A DNA stretch of 64,000 nt from Dactylellina haptotyla (Eukaryota > Ascomycota > Orbiliomycetes > Orbiliales > Orbiliaceae): the NCBI GenBank assembly GCA_031310005.1, contig CM062379.1, positions 868,001-932,000 on the forward strand. The letters run 5' to 3'. Under the pieces are notes generated by a model. It saw nothing but the letters and a program-made list of their open reading frames with translations, was not told the DNA's origin and did no database searches. Both the position numbers and the translations under genes were made by a program. Positions 24,369 to 35,891 of the stretch are shown one piece after another; positions within the stretch are counted from its first letter, which is position 1; each line of letters opens with the position of its first letter.

Positions 24369-26372
24369 TCAGCTCATGATCAACGTCTGTCCGTTCTCCT
24401 TCATCATGACCTCCCAAGGAACAGTCTTGATGACACCCGGACCCGCACGCATTTCTGCGTCCTCCTCCATCTTCCACACCTTCTCCACTAGCTCGTGTGC
24501 CTCGAAGACATTACCGAATCCAATGTTGGCGCCCATCAGGTGCATACGGTTTCGGACGGCGTACTTGTCTTCTGGTGCCACGGCGCCAATGCCAGCCATC
24601 AACATTGGGAACACGAGGATGCTCTCTGAGAGGTCGCCGACTGGAATCTTTGAAACATTGTGGATGATATTCCTGACACCCATTTGGACTTTGGCGTGGG
24701 TCTTGTCGTATCCGTAAATGAGCTGGTGAAGTCGAACGATTGCTGCCCATCGGAGAGCCTCGGATGCAGCGGACATTTTCTCGCAGAGGTATGGGTCGGT
24801 GACAGTGTTGACACATGGCTTTGGTCTCCAGTCCATCAGTTTGGCATCGATAGCCATAGCTTTAGCGTAAAATGTTTCCTTTGCGAACTCAGAAATGTTC
24901 GGCTGAGTGCGCTGTTGAGCGAGAACTGCGATCTCGTTGATAATGGCGAACAACTCGGAGGCGGTACCGAACAAAGCGTGAGGAACTGGGCTTCGAGGAG
25001 CACAGATCATTGGCATAGTAGGCTCCTCTGGTACGTGCTCGAATCCCTCGGGGTAGACGGCCTGCTCGAGCATAGCCGGTTTCGAGAACGACAGCGTAGC
25101 CATGGAATCGAAATAAGCCACGGACTCGAGAAGGAACCTAACTGCCGGTGGGAATGGCCGTCCTCGTCTCCTGGAGTTGATTAACGAGCAAGCTGCTCTC
25201 ATGTGTAGTGCCCATTTTCGGCTCTTGCCCTCACAGATCTATCGTCAAAATCGAGTTAGCGTTCTGATGTTACCCAAGCATTATACATTTTAGGCGATGA
25301 CACATACCTCATGCAGACAAAGTACCAGGATGGTCGCTAGACCTTCTACGGCAGCTTCGTCGGAAGTCTCGGCCTCAAAGATGAGGACCCTAGTCTGCTC
25401 CATTGCCAAGGCCAGATACTTTGTCATGACGGTTTCGAATTCGGGATGGTGTCTTCGCAGGTGACTGGCGGAGAGGCCGAGAAGAGCGTAGCGCATAGCA
25501 TTATGCTCCATGGCCATCGGCATAAACAGACTCAAGAACGGGTTAATCTCGTCGGGAACAACAGAGAGCGATCTCGAAACAACACAAGCGTAATGTTGGA
25601 GCAGAGTGCTCTCTTCGGTTCCGGTGCCGATGGGGAACATCGACGGCGCGAAAATGGAGAGTTCTGGGAAATCTCCAATCTCTTGCGGGTAGGTCTCGGG
25701 CATCATTCCTGTCGCAGGCATGTACGGCACCATTAACGACGAGGCGGTCGAGAGAGGGCTCTCGTCCAAGAATCCGCGCTGGCAGTCAAGTCCAAGTCTT
25801 GAGCAGTCACCGCACTTTGGAAGCATCTCGTCGCACTTCTTTCTCCTAGACTTGCAAGAACCGCAGCCGCTACGGACTCTCTTATCCTTGAGAGACGAAG
25901 GGCTAACAATCATGCCTGATGTTGGAGCCTGTCCCCTCTCATATCTACGGAAGGATCTCTCGGCTTCGCTGTCGGAACACGACGAGTTATCCGAGGAGTC
26001 CGGAGAAACCGGCGAGTTCGTCAGAGATGGAGGAGATCCAGCTTCAGACTTCAACACCTTCTCTTTCCTGGGCCATTTTCTAGGTCGTCCCATAGGCTTT
26101 TGCGTCCTTGTAATCTGGCACACAATTCCCAATCCTGAGAAAACACATTGTTAGCATATGGTCTTATTGAATTCTGAAATTATTTTATACTTACTCGCAC
26201 ATCTTGTGCAGTCTTTCTGCCCATCCTTGCGATTGCATACCTGTTTCTAAATAAGAGTTAGCTATTTGCCCGTTGATTAAGACATTATAAAAGGGTTTAA
26301 ACTCACTATCGCAGCGCATCTATCGCAGGCCCGTAACCTTATTACTGTATTTGATGATGATGATGTAGACAT
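24369..26372 (-). CDS. Transcription factor with two Zn2Cys6 clusters
   Basis: Four exons (26307-26372, 26195-26246, 25308-26134, 24369-25238) give 604 residues. Cluster 1 is spread over the first three exons: Cys at 16, 19, 26, 35, 38 and 45 (CX2CX6CX8CX2CX6C). The acceptor at 26247/26246 was chosen because it restores the six-residue spacing. Basic KPMGRPRKWPRK (52-63) follows and resembles an AT-hook. Cluster 2 is a textbook CX2CX6CX6CX2CX6C at 130-157 (CGSCKSRRKKCDE). A Ser/Pro/Asp-rich linker separates them. The rest is a helical regulatory region of the type seen in Fungal_trans_2 proteins (DEINPFLSLFMPMAMEHNAMRYALLGLSASHLRR). Second clusters of this kind occur in Upc2/PRO1-like factors. 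It should act in the nucleus as a DNA-binding regulator; its targets are unknown. No neighbour points to a pathway. Confidence 0.87.
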
Positions 26373-28439
26373 TTTTGCAGCCACTACCCTTCCGAATCCT
26401 CAACGGTGATTCACAGGAAAAACTTTTCCTCTCACTGATCCAAAAACCGTGTTTACTGAATAAAAAAGGAGCAGATTTGGGTGAAATAGGTCGAATTAGG
26501 TAACTGTTAGAGGTAAAAAATGGTGAGAGGAGTTTTGCAGCGGGAGGAAAAAAGTCCAGGGAAAACGAAAGATAGAGTGAGTAGATGGAACGTGCTTCGA
26601 TTTGAAATATCTCCGTGGAAGGGTGGAGAGGAAAATCTTATATCGACGGATGAGAATGTGGAGTACTCGATATCAGCAGATCTGGGTAGCTTTCGGAATA
26701 TTTCCGTCGGGCGGCTTTGTAGTCACGAGTTATTGTGTTTGGAGCGATTTCAAGAATGGACGCCAGCGTGAAGATATAAGTGTGAGAATTGCGCAAATTT
26801 TGTTGGATGTGGTATGAAAAGCGAAATGTGTGGTTCGACGGCGAACTTTCGTGACCCCTCGAAAGGAAACCGGTTGGAGAAAAGCGGTTGGAAAGTTCCG
26901 ATAGACACCCTAAGATGTGCGAAGGCGGACTAAATATTATAGTGCACTACCAACGGCTCGTAGATATAGACGGCGAGCCAAGGAATACTGCGATAGTATT
27001 CCAACCAGGATTGATCGAGGATCTCAAGACAAAACGGAAGGTTCGGCTACCAATTCGAAGGAATTCTACCAGGTAATCGGATCGTAAAAAGAGAAGAGAG
27101 CGTGCTCAATTTCCGCACAAGAAAGGTCGACTGGGGATATATGAGCGGACTATGATGTTCTTATCGTTGCAGACGTCTCTCTAGTGGAGATCGAAATGAG
27201 GGGAGGGTCCGTTATTTTCTTATTCGCCCGGGTTTGCTATGGTTTTGAGTGTAACCGACGTAACGTTGGGCTAGGGGGCCTTTTTAGCGTACGTCCAGCA
27301 AGGTCCTCTTTGTAGTTCTCGAAACAGGGAATCAATATTATCGACGATATGCTTGTTCTATTAGCTTGGGGAGGAAGCCCGAACAAGGATATCTCCAGTC
27401 TGAGGGAGTTGTCGAATCAGCTGCCGCAAAAGAAAAGGCCTCCCAGGCAGCCCTAAAATGTCTGAGAACTTTTTTATTTTTTTGGGCGATTCTTCTTTTC
27501 TTCTTTTTCTTTTCTTTTGTCTTCGACCCGTTCCAGAGAGCCCAGTATACCCAAAAATGGAGAATGGGAATTTTAGCGTGGGTACCCCGATTCTGAGGTC
27601 GTTAGAGATCGAAATGGTCTTGTGTGCAGCGCCTTGCTGCAAATTGAGGGCAAGGGAGAGACACAATTGTTGGCGGTGTCTCAGATGGTGTTGCTGCTTG
27701 ACAGGTTGATCGAACCGTTTTCCTCTGGTTGAGTGCAAACACGCAAGCTAACTAACCCGAGTGCGAGCGCTGAAGTGGTTATGCGTGGTGGTAGTAATAT
27801 GAGCTAGGCGGCCTTGCCAAACAGTAAATTTTAATTGGCGCTTAATGGGACGCAGATAGACGGATATATCAAGTCGTTGGAGATTGTGGGAATATATCTC
27901 TTTATTGTTTTTTTTTATTATTATCACCATCAAAAAGAATATTCTAAGAAAAGGCTTTGTGAATTAGGGAAGAGGAGCTGGAAAGGACATGCATGGGCGT
28001 GGCTTTCGTTAAGTAAAAGGCTAGCTGACTAGGACAGGTTCAGTTGGGGCCAATAGTGGCATCCATTATTATTTTTTCTTTCGATCCATGAGAAAAAAAA
28101 GGCTTTCCACATCTTTCCTTTCTTTTTCGTGTCCTGGCTTCCCTCATTTTTTTCGTCCTTCTGCAGCTTGTACGTTTTTTCTTCTCTTCGTGTATATTTT
28201 CTTTTGCTCTTAGCCTGGGAAGCAGGTCACTCAGAACGGATGCTGCCCATTACCGCATCCCACACACTTCGGTTCTAATGTCGTAAACTCCTTTGATGGT
28301 GTGTGCGCTGCATACAGCTGCATTGACTGCAACACAGCTTCTGCAAGGTCGAGAGAGTCAGTCACTTGGAGAAAATTCGAGATACTCGATCGAGCTGAAA
28401 AGTCACTAATGAATTGATTCATATTCGTCTATGTGGACA
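26373..28439. other. Intergenic stretch upstream of the zinc-cluster regulator
   Basis: This region is the regulator's promoter side and the flank of the weak gene at 28.4 kb. It contains pyrimidine-rich tracts (27470-27530, 28070-28210). Minus frame 28231-28422 (ending KCVGCGNGQHPF) might be a further exon of the weak gene upstream, but I could not find a convincing intron joining them. Nothing else is recognised. Confidence 0.35.
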
Positions 28440-28859
28440 TTACACTGTGCGTTTGGGTCCCACATATATCAAGCCTCTCAGCGCTGAAACATCTGCCTCC
28501 GATTTAAACGCTCTCCAGCTCTCTGGCTTCATTTCTTGTGGATTTCCTATCAGAGCTCGTGCGAAATCATGCGGCATCGGAAGTCGATCAAGCAGTGCTA
28601 GATAGGTATGCTTGTCTCTATGGCGCATGGCCTTGCAGCAAACGACTTTTAAGAGTATTTCAGAGGTCCTGAAACAATCTTCTTAGCCTTTCAAATTATT
28701 ATCCCCTGTTAGCCATGGAATATTCCATGCAGCCAGTACCTGCTCGGAAACCTGGTACCTGAGGATCCTGGGGTTGGTAACGTACCCCCCACAGCATGTA
28801 CTTGCCTCTTCTGCAGTGGGCCTGACCCCATCGTTCAAGCCCCAGTAAGCCTTCGACAT
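28440..28859 (-). CDS. Possible small protein, unrecognised
   Basis: Two exons (28759-28859 and 28440-28668) join across an 89-bp intron (GTACCA...TTTCAG, CTAAG branch) to give 109 residues beginning MSKAYWGLNDGVRPTAEE. The start ATG has a good context (CAAAATG) and the frame is conserved over the junction. The product has a Cys-Cys pair (STCCGGY), a second one (KVVCCKAM) and a soluble composition, but no domain I know. The donor is weak, and the exon at 28231-28422 may also belong to it, so the 3' end is uncertain. It could equally be a gene relic. Confidence 0.35.
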
Positions 28860-30839
28860 TTTGGACCGTTATCTAGAAAATTCGTTCACCAAAATTTTTG
28901 AAAGGGTGTGGTGGGTGCAGAGGGCGGGATGACGAAGGTGGTGTCGAGGCAAAAAAATAAAAAAAATTTGCTGCGTTATCTTTATTCAGCGAACAAACGA
29001 TCGAGGGGAATGGTCTATGCATGGAAAAGCCCGAAAAGTTCGTTCAGTGCCGGACGCCCTTGTCAGAACAACATATTCCTTTCCAGGGCTCCTTAAAAAG
29101 CTACTGCGGCAACTCGCGAGCATGCGACCAACACAGCATGTGGTTTTTCGTGTCACATTGAATCTTTCTGGAATATCAAGGTCCAGGACAGGAAAGTGCC
29201 AAAGTCCCGCATGTCTGGATGAGATGACAATGCCAAATATTGGCTGGGACCGTGACATAAGCTGCTTCCTGTGTCGATCTAATAACTTCAGCAGAAATTT
29301 CTTCTTTTTCCCACGTTTCTTTCTAGAAAAATAATTGCGAAAACTTCCAACTTGGATGAATCCTTTCCCATAGCGGGTCACCCTTTTCGTTAGGCAGCAT
29401 GTGTGAATATCTTCCTAGCGAGAGACACTCTAGAATATCTTGATCCACCTCTCTCTGACCAGAGGATGTTGAATGGTCGACGAGGGCAGGGATTTAGCGA
29501 CCCAAACTTACCGTGTAGATGCATTGCTATCCGAGCAGCTAACGGCAACGTGGAAGTAGAGTGGTCAGCAGATATCGCGAAGGGCTTGCAGCCACCGATT
29601 CATGGGAAGCCTTCTCCTACATCCTCCGTGGAGTGCGGGAAGAGAAGAAACTTCTTGGAAGCTTCCCTAGCCGAAGCTGCATGATGAAGGCTTCTTGCGG
29701 TATTGAGTTCCCCCAGCGCAAAGACTAGGAGGTGGGCTGCCAGGTCCTTGACATGGGTCTGGTTCGCATTATGTCAGTTGCGTTGGTGCCTGTGCGACTG
29801 CCTAATTCAACCTGGTCCAGCCCTCAACGCGGAAAACTTTTTCGGTTGTTCACAATGCTTCACCTTTGCGTCGATAGCCTTTTCCAATCGACGGCGCTGC
29901 ATATCGTCGCATCGAAACGGTTAAAATCCTCATCGAAAGACATTTTGAGATAGGGTACTTTCCTGACTGCCTGATTGCCTGGCGCTGCAGGTACCGCAAC
30001 CGACCAATTAATTCGAGTTCGGCGACTGCAGCAGGATAATCAGACATGCACAGCGCGTGGAGCCCTTAACCGTTGATCTTTAGCCAGTCGTTATCAACCG
30101 TTTGGAAGCCTCTTAAGATGAATATCGCGCCTATTATTCGTCTGATTTCCTCGGAAATATCCTTCCGAAAAACGTGGTTTCGCTTTCCGGTTACAGATTT
30201 TCGACTTGACGTTTCGAATTCTCTTGATACTTCAAATTCCCAAATTTTGATGCTAGCATTCTTCGTACAATTTAAGATCGAGCAAGCAATTTTGGATGGA
30301 GAAGCCTTACTCTACTTGCAACTGCCAAATTCATACCGATGCTGAAACGAAACGAGCGCTACCAGAGAATATTGTCAGTAGCTTCCATTCGCAATCAAGC
30401 CTGCGGTTAAAATCTAGATTGAATCCGGGAAAAAAGTCCATGACCCTTGCGTCTACGCTCTGCAGTCATCTCATCCGCGCAAGAACGGCGTTCATCATTG
30501 AGACGATGAAACCTGGGAGATTCTGAAATTGTATTGGGTACAGGCCTCCAACGCACTCTGAGTCGACAAGCCACACCCCTACCACAATCCGGAAAGCCGA
30601 AGCGAAACATTGCCAGATTGGGTTTGGCGAGCCACGCTAACCACGTTAGCCACCAGACGAGCTGCCACGTTTTTTCGACGAGCAGCGATGCGGCGATGCG
30701 ATTCGGAACCAGCTTATGGATTTTTGTTTTTGTTTTTTAAAGGGAAGTTTGTGTCAGCTGCACTGGAAAGCCACATTTCCTAAATTATATCCTAGCTGCA
30801 ATACTACATTGACTTATATACATATATCTGTGCTCCTTT
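28860..30839. other. Intergenic stretch with unassigned open frames
   Basis: No gene is firmly supported. A plus frame at 29403-29684 (93 codons; contains RCIAIRAANGNVEVEWSADI) and a minus stretch starting at ATG 29994 (MSFDEDFNRFDATICSAVDW) have protein-like composition, but I found no splice sites that extend either. I see no repeats or transposon ends. This may be decayed coding sequence. Confidence 0.3.
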
Positions 30840-33500
30840 TTACGAACAGCATGATGCGGCTTTTTTCTCATCGTATAAAACTGATTTGTTGACCAGCTGA
30901 GTTGACGCTGGGACATCAATTGCCGGATTGCGTTCAAAAAAGTCTGCAGGTTTCAGACTGACCTGATGGACCTCCACTGGCATGACTGGGAAATCCTCCA
31001 CCCGTGGTATATGCCTAGATAACAGAGTCTCATCCGTCAGTATATGGTTGTTGTATCCGGAATTGGGTGGAGCAAGCAAGGGAGAGGGGAAGGGGAACAA
31101 GGGAAGAAAAATGATGAGCAGGTGAGACTAACGTCATGCCGAAGGTATGCCAGACCAAGATATCTTCATTTTCGACATTTTCATTTCTTTCAACCATATC
31201 CTGAACTCCTCCATCCTCTCTGAAAGACTGGTTCGTGAACTTTCCACCACACCAAAGGTCCTCATCCCGGTGTCGCGTGACCCAAATGTGGTGTTGCGCG
31301 AATCGAGCTCTCGCCGCCGCAACGCTGCCTGGATCTGCTAAGAGGAGCTGACCCGTATGAGGAACTAGCAAGCGAGCAAATTTCGTTAGATGACAACCGT
31401 TTTGTTTCATAAAAACAATCGCAAAGGAGAAAGAAAATTCTGTCCAATGGCAAGTTACCTAATTTATATGCGACCGGGTTTTTGCTATAAGAATTTAACT
31501 TGGATGGGTTGATAATCTTAAACACCCTGTTCTTCTCAGGTGCCGCATCCGAATATGAACTAGTCTTGATGGCCTTCTTCTCAGTGACAAACGCATTCCC
31601 AAAAGGATTGCGATCTTGGGAAATCGGCAGCGACACAGCCTCTTCCTGGACGACGCTGTTCTTCCAACCATCGATGGCGGGGTCGATTCTTAGACAGAAG
31701 ATATGCTGGTGATACTGTGCCAAAACACCGGGTGACACAACGTTACCCCATTCTGACACCTTCCCTGGGTCGATCAAGCAAGTCGAGAGGATACCAGTGG
31801 CCCGCGTTTCGAAATGGATGGCTCCAGCCTGATCGAACTGCCAAGCAAAGATATATTCGTAATTTGCTACAGTCAAAATTTGTTGTATAACGAGCATCCG
31901 GTTTCTAGTCAGGACTGCCCTCTGGGTTCGATAGTTGGTGTGCTTCCAGCCAATCCCCATGTCCTGTTCGTGCAAGCAAACAGCGTTCCCCTTGACTTCT
32001 CCATCCCCGGTATGACTTGCGAGAGCTCCTGGGAAGTAATGAATCAAGCCCAAGCAATCACAACCTAATGCGAGGTTGTTGGCGGATAATCCCGCCCCGA
32101 TGTCGCCTGTTGCATGATTAATGCGTATTAGCGACTCGCAATTCTTGAAAGAAACGTAAATGAATCTGATTCGCGGGTCGTATACACTTACCCAGGTCGA
32201 ACGCTTGTTTCCTGTGGTATGCTGTATTTGGAAGAGTAAAAAGAAAAAAGTCAACAGGATGTCCCAGACAAAAAGATTGCAAAATCATCGACAGGAATCG
32301 AAAGGGCGAGAGGGGTCTATACGTGTTCGGGGATCGCCATACGGCACCGTCATATCGGAGAGACTCAGACGATGAAACACCCTCCTCCCATCATAAGTCA
32401 CGTCGTGGATAACCATGCCTTCTCGATAGTTCCATCCAACCCTGAACCGCCACTTTTGCCATTCTACGAGCCTTCCTGTTACCGTAAAGCTAGCACCTTC
32501 AGGTTGGGTCACCTGTAGAGGTTTCAAATCTTTTCTCAGACCATTAGGCTGGAGTTCTGGAACATACTCGTTCGCAATGCAGTGATCAATGGCCTTTTTG
32601 GGATGAGTGTTATAAGCAAAGCCATCTTCGGTGCCGCCCGATGCCGCTGGATCAATCGATACCACTTTCATTGTCTGAAGATCCATGATAGGAATGATCG
32701 GCAACGGTATAGAATATATGTTTCCATCGGGATGGTTATTCGACGGGTGTCTGGCATAGCACAGGAAGGATAACCGATTCGGCCCGAACTTGGGCAGATC
32801 AACTCCGTACATCCACCTTCGGCAAAGCGATCTTATTAGCTTTGGTCGTAGGTTAGATAGCAGACATACGACCGAGCGGGGATCTTACGGATCTATTTCA
32901 ATCACAATATTTTCTGGGAGCCCTAGTTTTGCGATGGCATCTTTGAATTCCTTCGATTCTACGAGAATTTCTTGAGCGTCTGCCATAGTCTTGAAGGACA
33001 AGGCTTCAGAAACACCCTCTGGTAGCTGGACTTCTTTGACAACCTGTTCAGTTGTCAAATTCACAATTGACTCATAAATTTTGTATGACCAGCCAGTCTC
33101 ATTATCAAATATTGAATATGAAGCCCTATAAGCATAAAATCGTTTGTTAAAAAAATACAATCCCGAGTGTAACAATCTCTCAATATAAGTGTTGGAATTG
33201 AGTCGCTTACTCGGCTATGCGGTCTGGTTGTTGGGCAGGGGTCCGGCCAGCAAGCTCCTCGTCTAGATACGCTGTCATAGTTGACTTTGGCGGTTCTATG
33301 AGAGTGACATAACGAAATTGAAATCGTTTACCGACATGATTTGCCTTGATGAGGGTCGAGGCGATGCTGATTTCCACTGCGGACAAGGGATCCAAGGGAT
33401 GTGGAGGTATTTGCGAGCCCGGGTTGATCTGGCCCTGAAGCGACTTCAGGCGATCGTTCGCCTGGGCGGCGGAATGGATAGTAGTCGTGTGAGGAGGCAT
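30840..33500 (-). CDS. Copper amine oxidase
   Basis: Seven exons (33211-33500, 32889-33125, 32323-32816, 32192-32221, 31459-32106, 31133-31364, 30840-31014) give 701 residues, normal for the family. The fourth exon is only 30 bp and encodes most of the active-site base motif AFDLGDIG. The topaquinone precursor Tyr is in TVANYEY (about residue 433). Copper ligands are the HQH pair (AQYHQHIFCLRID) and the C-terminal His in GMTHIPRVEDFPVMP. The enzyme oxidatively deaminates primary amines to aldehydes, releasing ammonia and hydrogen peroxide. The N-terminus (MPPHTTTIHSAAQANDRL) has no signal peptide. The C-terminus ends KKAASCCS, not the SRL/SKL peroxisomal signal of many fungal members, so location is open. 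All key residues are present and the gene looks functional. The nearby ureohydrolase at 39.4 kb is a possible metabolic partner. Confidence 0.93.
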
Positions 33501-34881
33501 GATGCAATCTCCTGATGGTGATTAGATCCGACAATAAAACCAATCAATTCACTTTGATAGCTATAGCCTCGGAGGATTGGAATTCTTAAGAGCACAGCAT
33601 CGATTTAAATTTATTTGTGGGACTCTAAGAAATTCCAGAAGGAGCGGTAAAGTTTATATACTTTTCGGGTTCAAGTGAAGTCGCGGAGAGATATTTAACT
33701 TTTCCGAATCCAGAACGGCCAAAGCCGGTTGAATCTGTTTATTCGCAGATGCATTTGGAAACGAGGTCTGGAACATACATAATGGCGGCAAGATCGTCGG
33801 CTCAAATGGCTTGATTGCACTACCAGTGAAAAAAAACATATTCTTGCAAACGAACCGCGCAAATCCGAGGTGGTATCTCGGAATTATTCACGTAATAGCT
33901 TCTACGTTCCCGTGCATTACAACGTCTTAGATATCATGAGGAAACTATAGTCCCACGCCCGGAGATCCACTCTTAGAGCTCTTCCGATATCTAACTTTTA
34001 GAAGCCCTCGGAATCTTGTGACGCCCCTCGTTTCGACACGTAGAATGTTAGTTCGACCCACGCGACGGGTTCTGATATCATCCATCTGTCGTCAACTTCA
34101 CCAACTTATGCAGCAATATGCAGTCAAGGGACCTGGTATCGAGAGACTAGTTCCGATGCGGAATGTCCAGCCGAGCGGAGCCCTGACGTTGGCGAGGAAC
34201 TGCCCGACCTTGGAGCCTTATGTACTCATGCAGGTATTCCAAGATAGGAATGTCCATGCGAAGCCGATTGGGTAATCTGTGTGGGCAAATGCACTTTGGA
34301 GGCAACACAACACACGCCCGCGTTTGGGAGAATAATATGGGGATGTTCAAGAGAGATGCGGTTTCAGCGGGTCGCACTTACTTCATTCGAAGATAATGAT
34401 CGCTCATTGATACCCGGCGTGGCATCCGGGTCCGAAATCCAGGGGTTCAGAGCCATGATATTGAAACTGACAATCTAGAAGTCAGATTTACTCATCTGTC
34501 CAAAACTGCGTGAACCCTAGTCTTGTAACATTCACGGGGTATGTTAGATAAGGAGATGGATAATAAGCAAATTCATTGTTTTCGCCAGTAAGAAAAAGCC
34601 ATTTGGAAAACAAAAGGAGAATCTGAGTTAGATATACGTACAGGTAAGTTTATTGAATGGTACATGTGCGCCCATCAGTACATTGAATTGAAACAAGCCA
34701 GCTAGTTATGCAGTACATTTCGTAAAATAAAAACCGAGGGAATATTAACTAGAGAGTTGGACTACACTCCATAATATGATCTGTCGTCTGGATTTGGATA
34801 TCATTATCTCGCAAGACGTATCCCGATACAATATGTGAATAGAAAAAGACTAAGAGAAAGTAGACCTGTTCTTGAAGTCGT
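33501..34881. other. Intergenic stretch upstream of the amine oxidase
   Basis: No credible gene is seen. Small open frames on both strands around 34,018-34,377 overlap each other and have no domain content. The first 200 bases probably hold the amine oxidase promoter; no clear TATA element was found. Confidence 0.4.
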
Positions 34882-35891
34882 TTAAATAAAAGTGGAAGTT
34901 TGGTTGACTGACCGTGGACCGCGAGAGGAGGACCTGCCACGATTAGTGCTCGGCCGGCGTACGTTACTGGGAAAGGTGTTAGGTCTACCGCGGGGCATAT
35001 TATCGTCGTCCGAATCGTCGTCTGACAACTCGGAAACTCTGATGTTGTTCTCAAAAGGGAGAGGTAGTCTTCCGCCTCCACCAAGCCGGCTTAAGGGGCC
35101 TCGAGATGGCGGACGAGAGTTCGAGCGAGGCTTCGATCCGTAGCTCCATTGTTCTCTCATGTCTCTACCGCGGCCTCGTGTATTTGTAGCCCAGTCCATG
35201 GGGTCCCACATTTGTGGTGGGTCGAAGGGCCCATATCCAGAAGATCTCATTTTGCCCGAGGCCGGAAAACCGTCCTCCATCGATGCATATCGATGGCCAG
35301 GCATCGGCGGCATCTCATATAAATTCATATTCCCATGTGGGTGAGGACCGGGATGGCTTGCCCGACAGAGAAGACAGGAGTCCACATATGCGAAGTCCAT
35401 CGACTGATGAGCTTGGGGAACAGTGCTTGCAGGGTAACCATATTGTGGACCAAAGTTCATGGAGATGGAAGACCTTCGTGGCCTTTGTTGCTGGAACCTG
35501 GAGGCATCCATCTCCGTATAGGCTGGGGGAGCATGGGCATGTATATCTCCCGCATAAGGCATATGCATGACATTTGGTGATTGTTGCTAGAATTTCGGCA
35601 AAGTTTAGCGCTTCTATCCTCTACAAGGTTTCAGGTTATTGATAATATGTTTCTTACCAATAACATGTTGGGATTGTGCCCATAACCCATCCGGTACTGT
35701 GGGAAAACAGTACTTCCCGGATGAGGAAGGACTTGAACAGGCTGTGGTGTCGTGATAAAAATTTGCTGTTGTCCTGTGTTAGGGGCATATCCAGTAGGAT
35801 AGGCCTGCTGTGTCACTGGATCAATTTCGTAGGCGGTTGGTTGGGGAATCATATGTGGCATCTGCGAGGTCGGGATGTATGCTGTAGCCAT
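34882..35891 (-). CDS. Low-complexity Pro/Gln/Ser/Arg-rich protein
   Basis: Two exons (35658-35891 and 34882-35586) joined over a 71-bp intron (GTAAGA...TTCTAG) give 312 residues. The N-terminal third is rich in Pro, Gln, Tyr and Thr (for example MPHMIPQPTAYEIDPVTQ). The middle has a short CLLCRASHPGPHPHG motif with Cys and His that could bind metal. The C-terminal part is rich in Arg, Ser and Asp, with an acidic run (SELSDDDSDDD) followed by RGRP and SRGP repeats. There is no recognised enzymatic domain. Composition resembles RNA-binding or scaffolding proteins, which is only a suggestion. A GTCAGT sequence close to the stop could be a donor, so a further 3' exon is possible. A TATA element lies 250 bases upstream. 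Confidence 0.6.
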
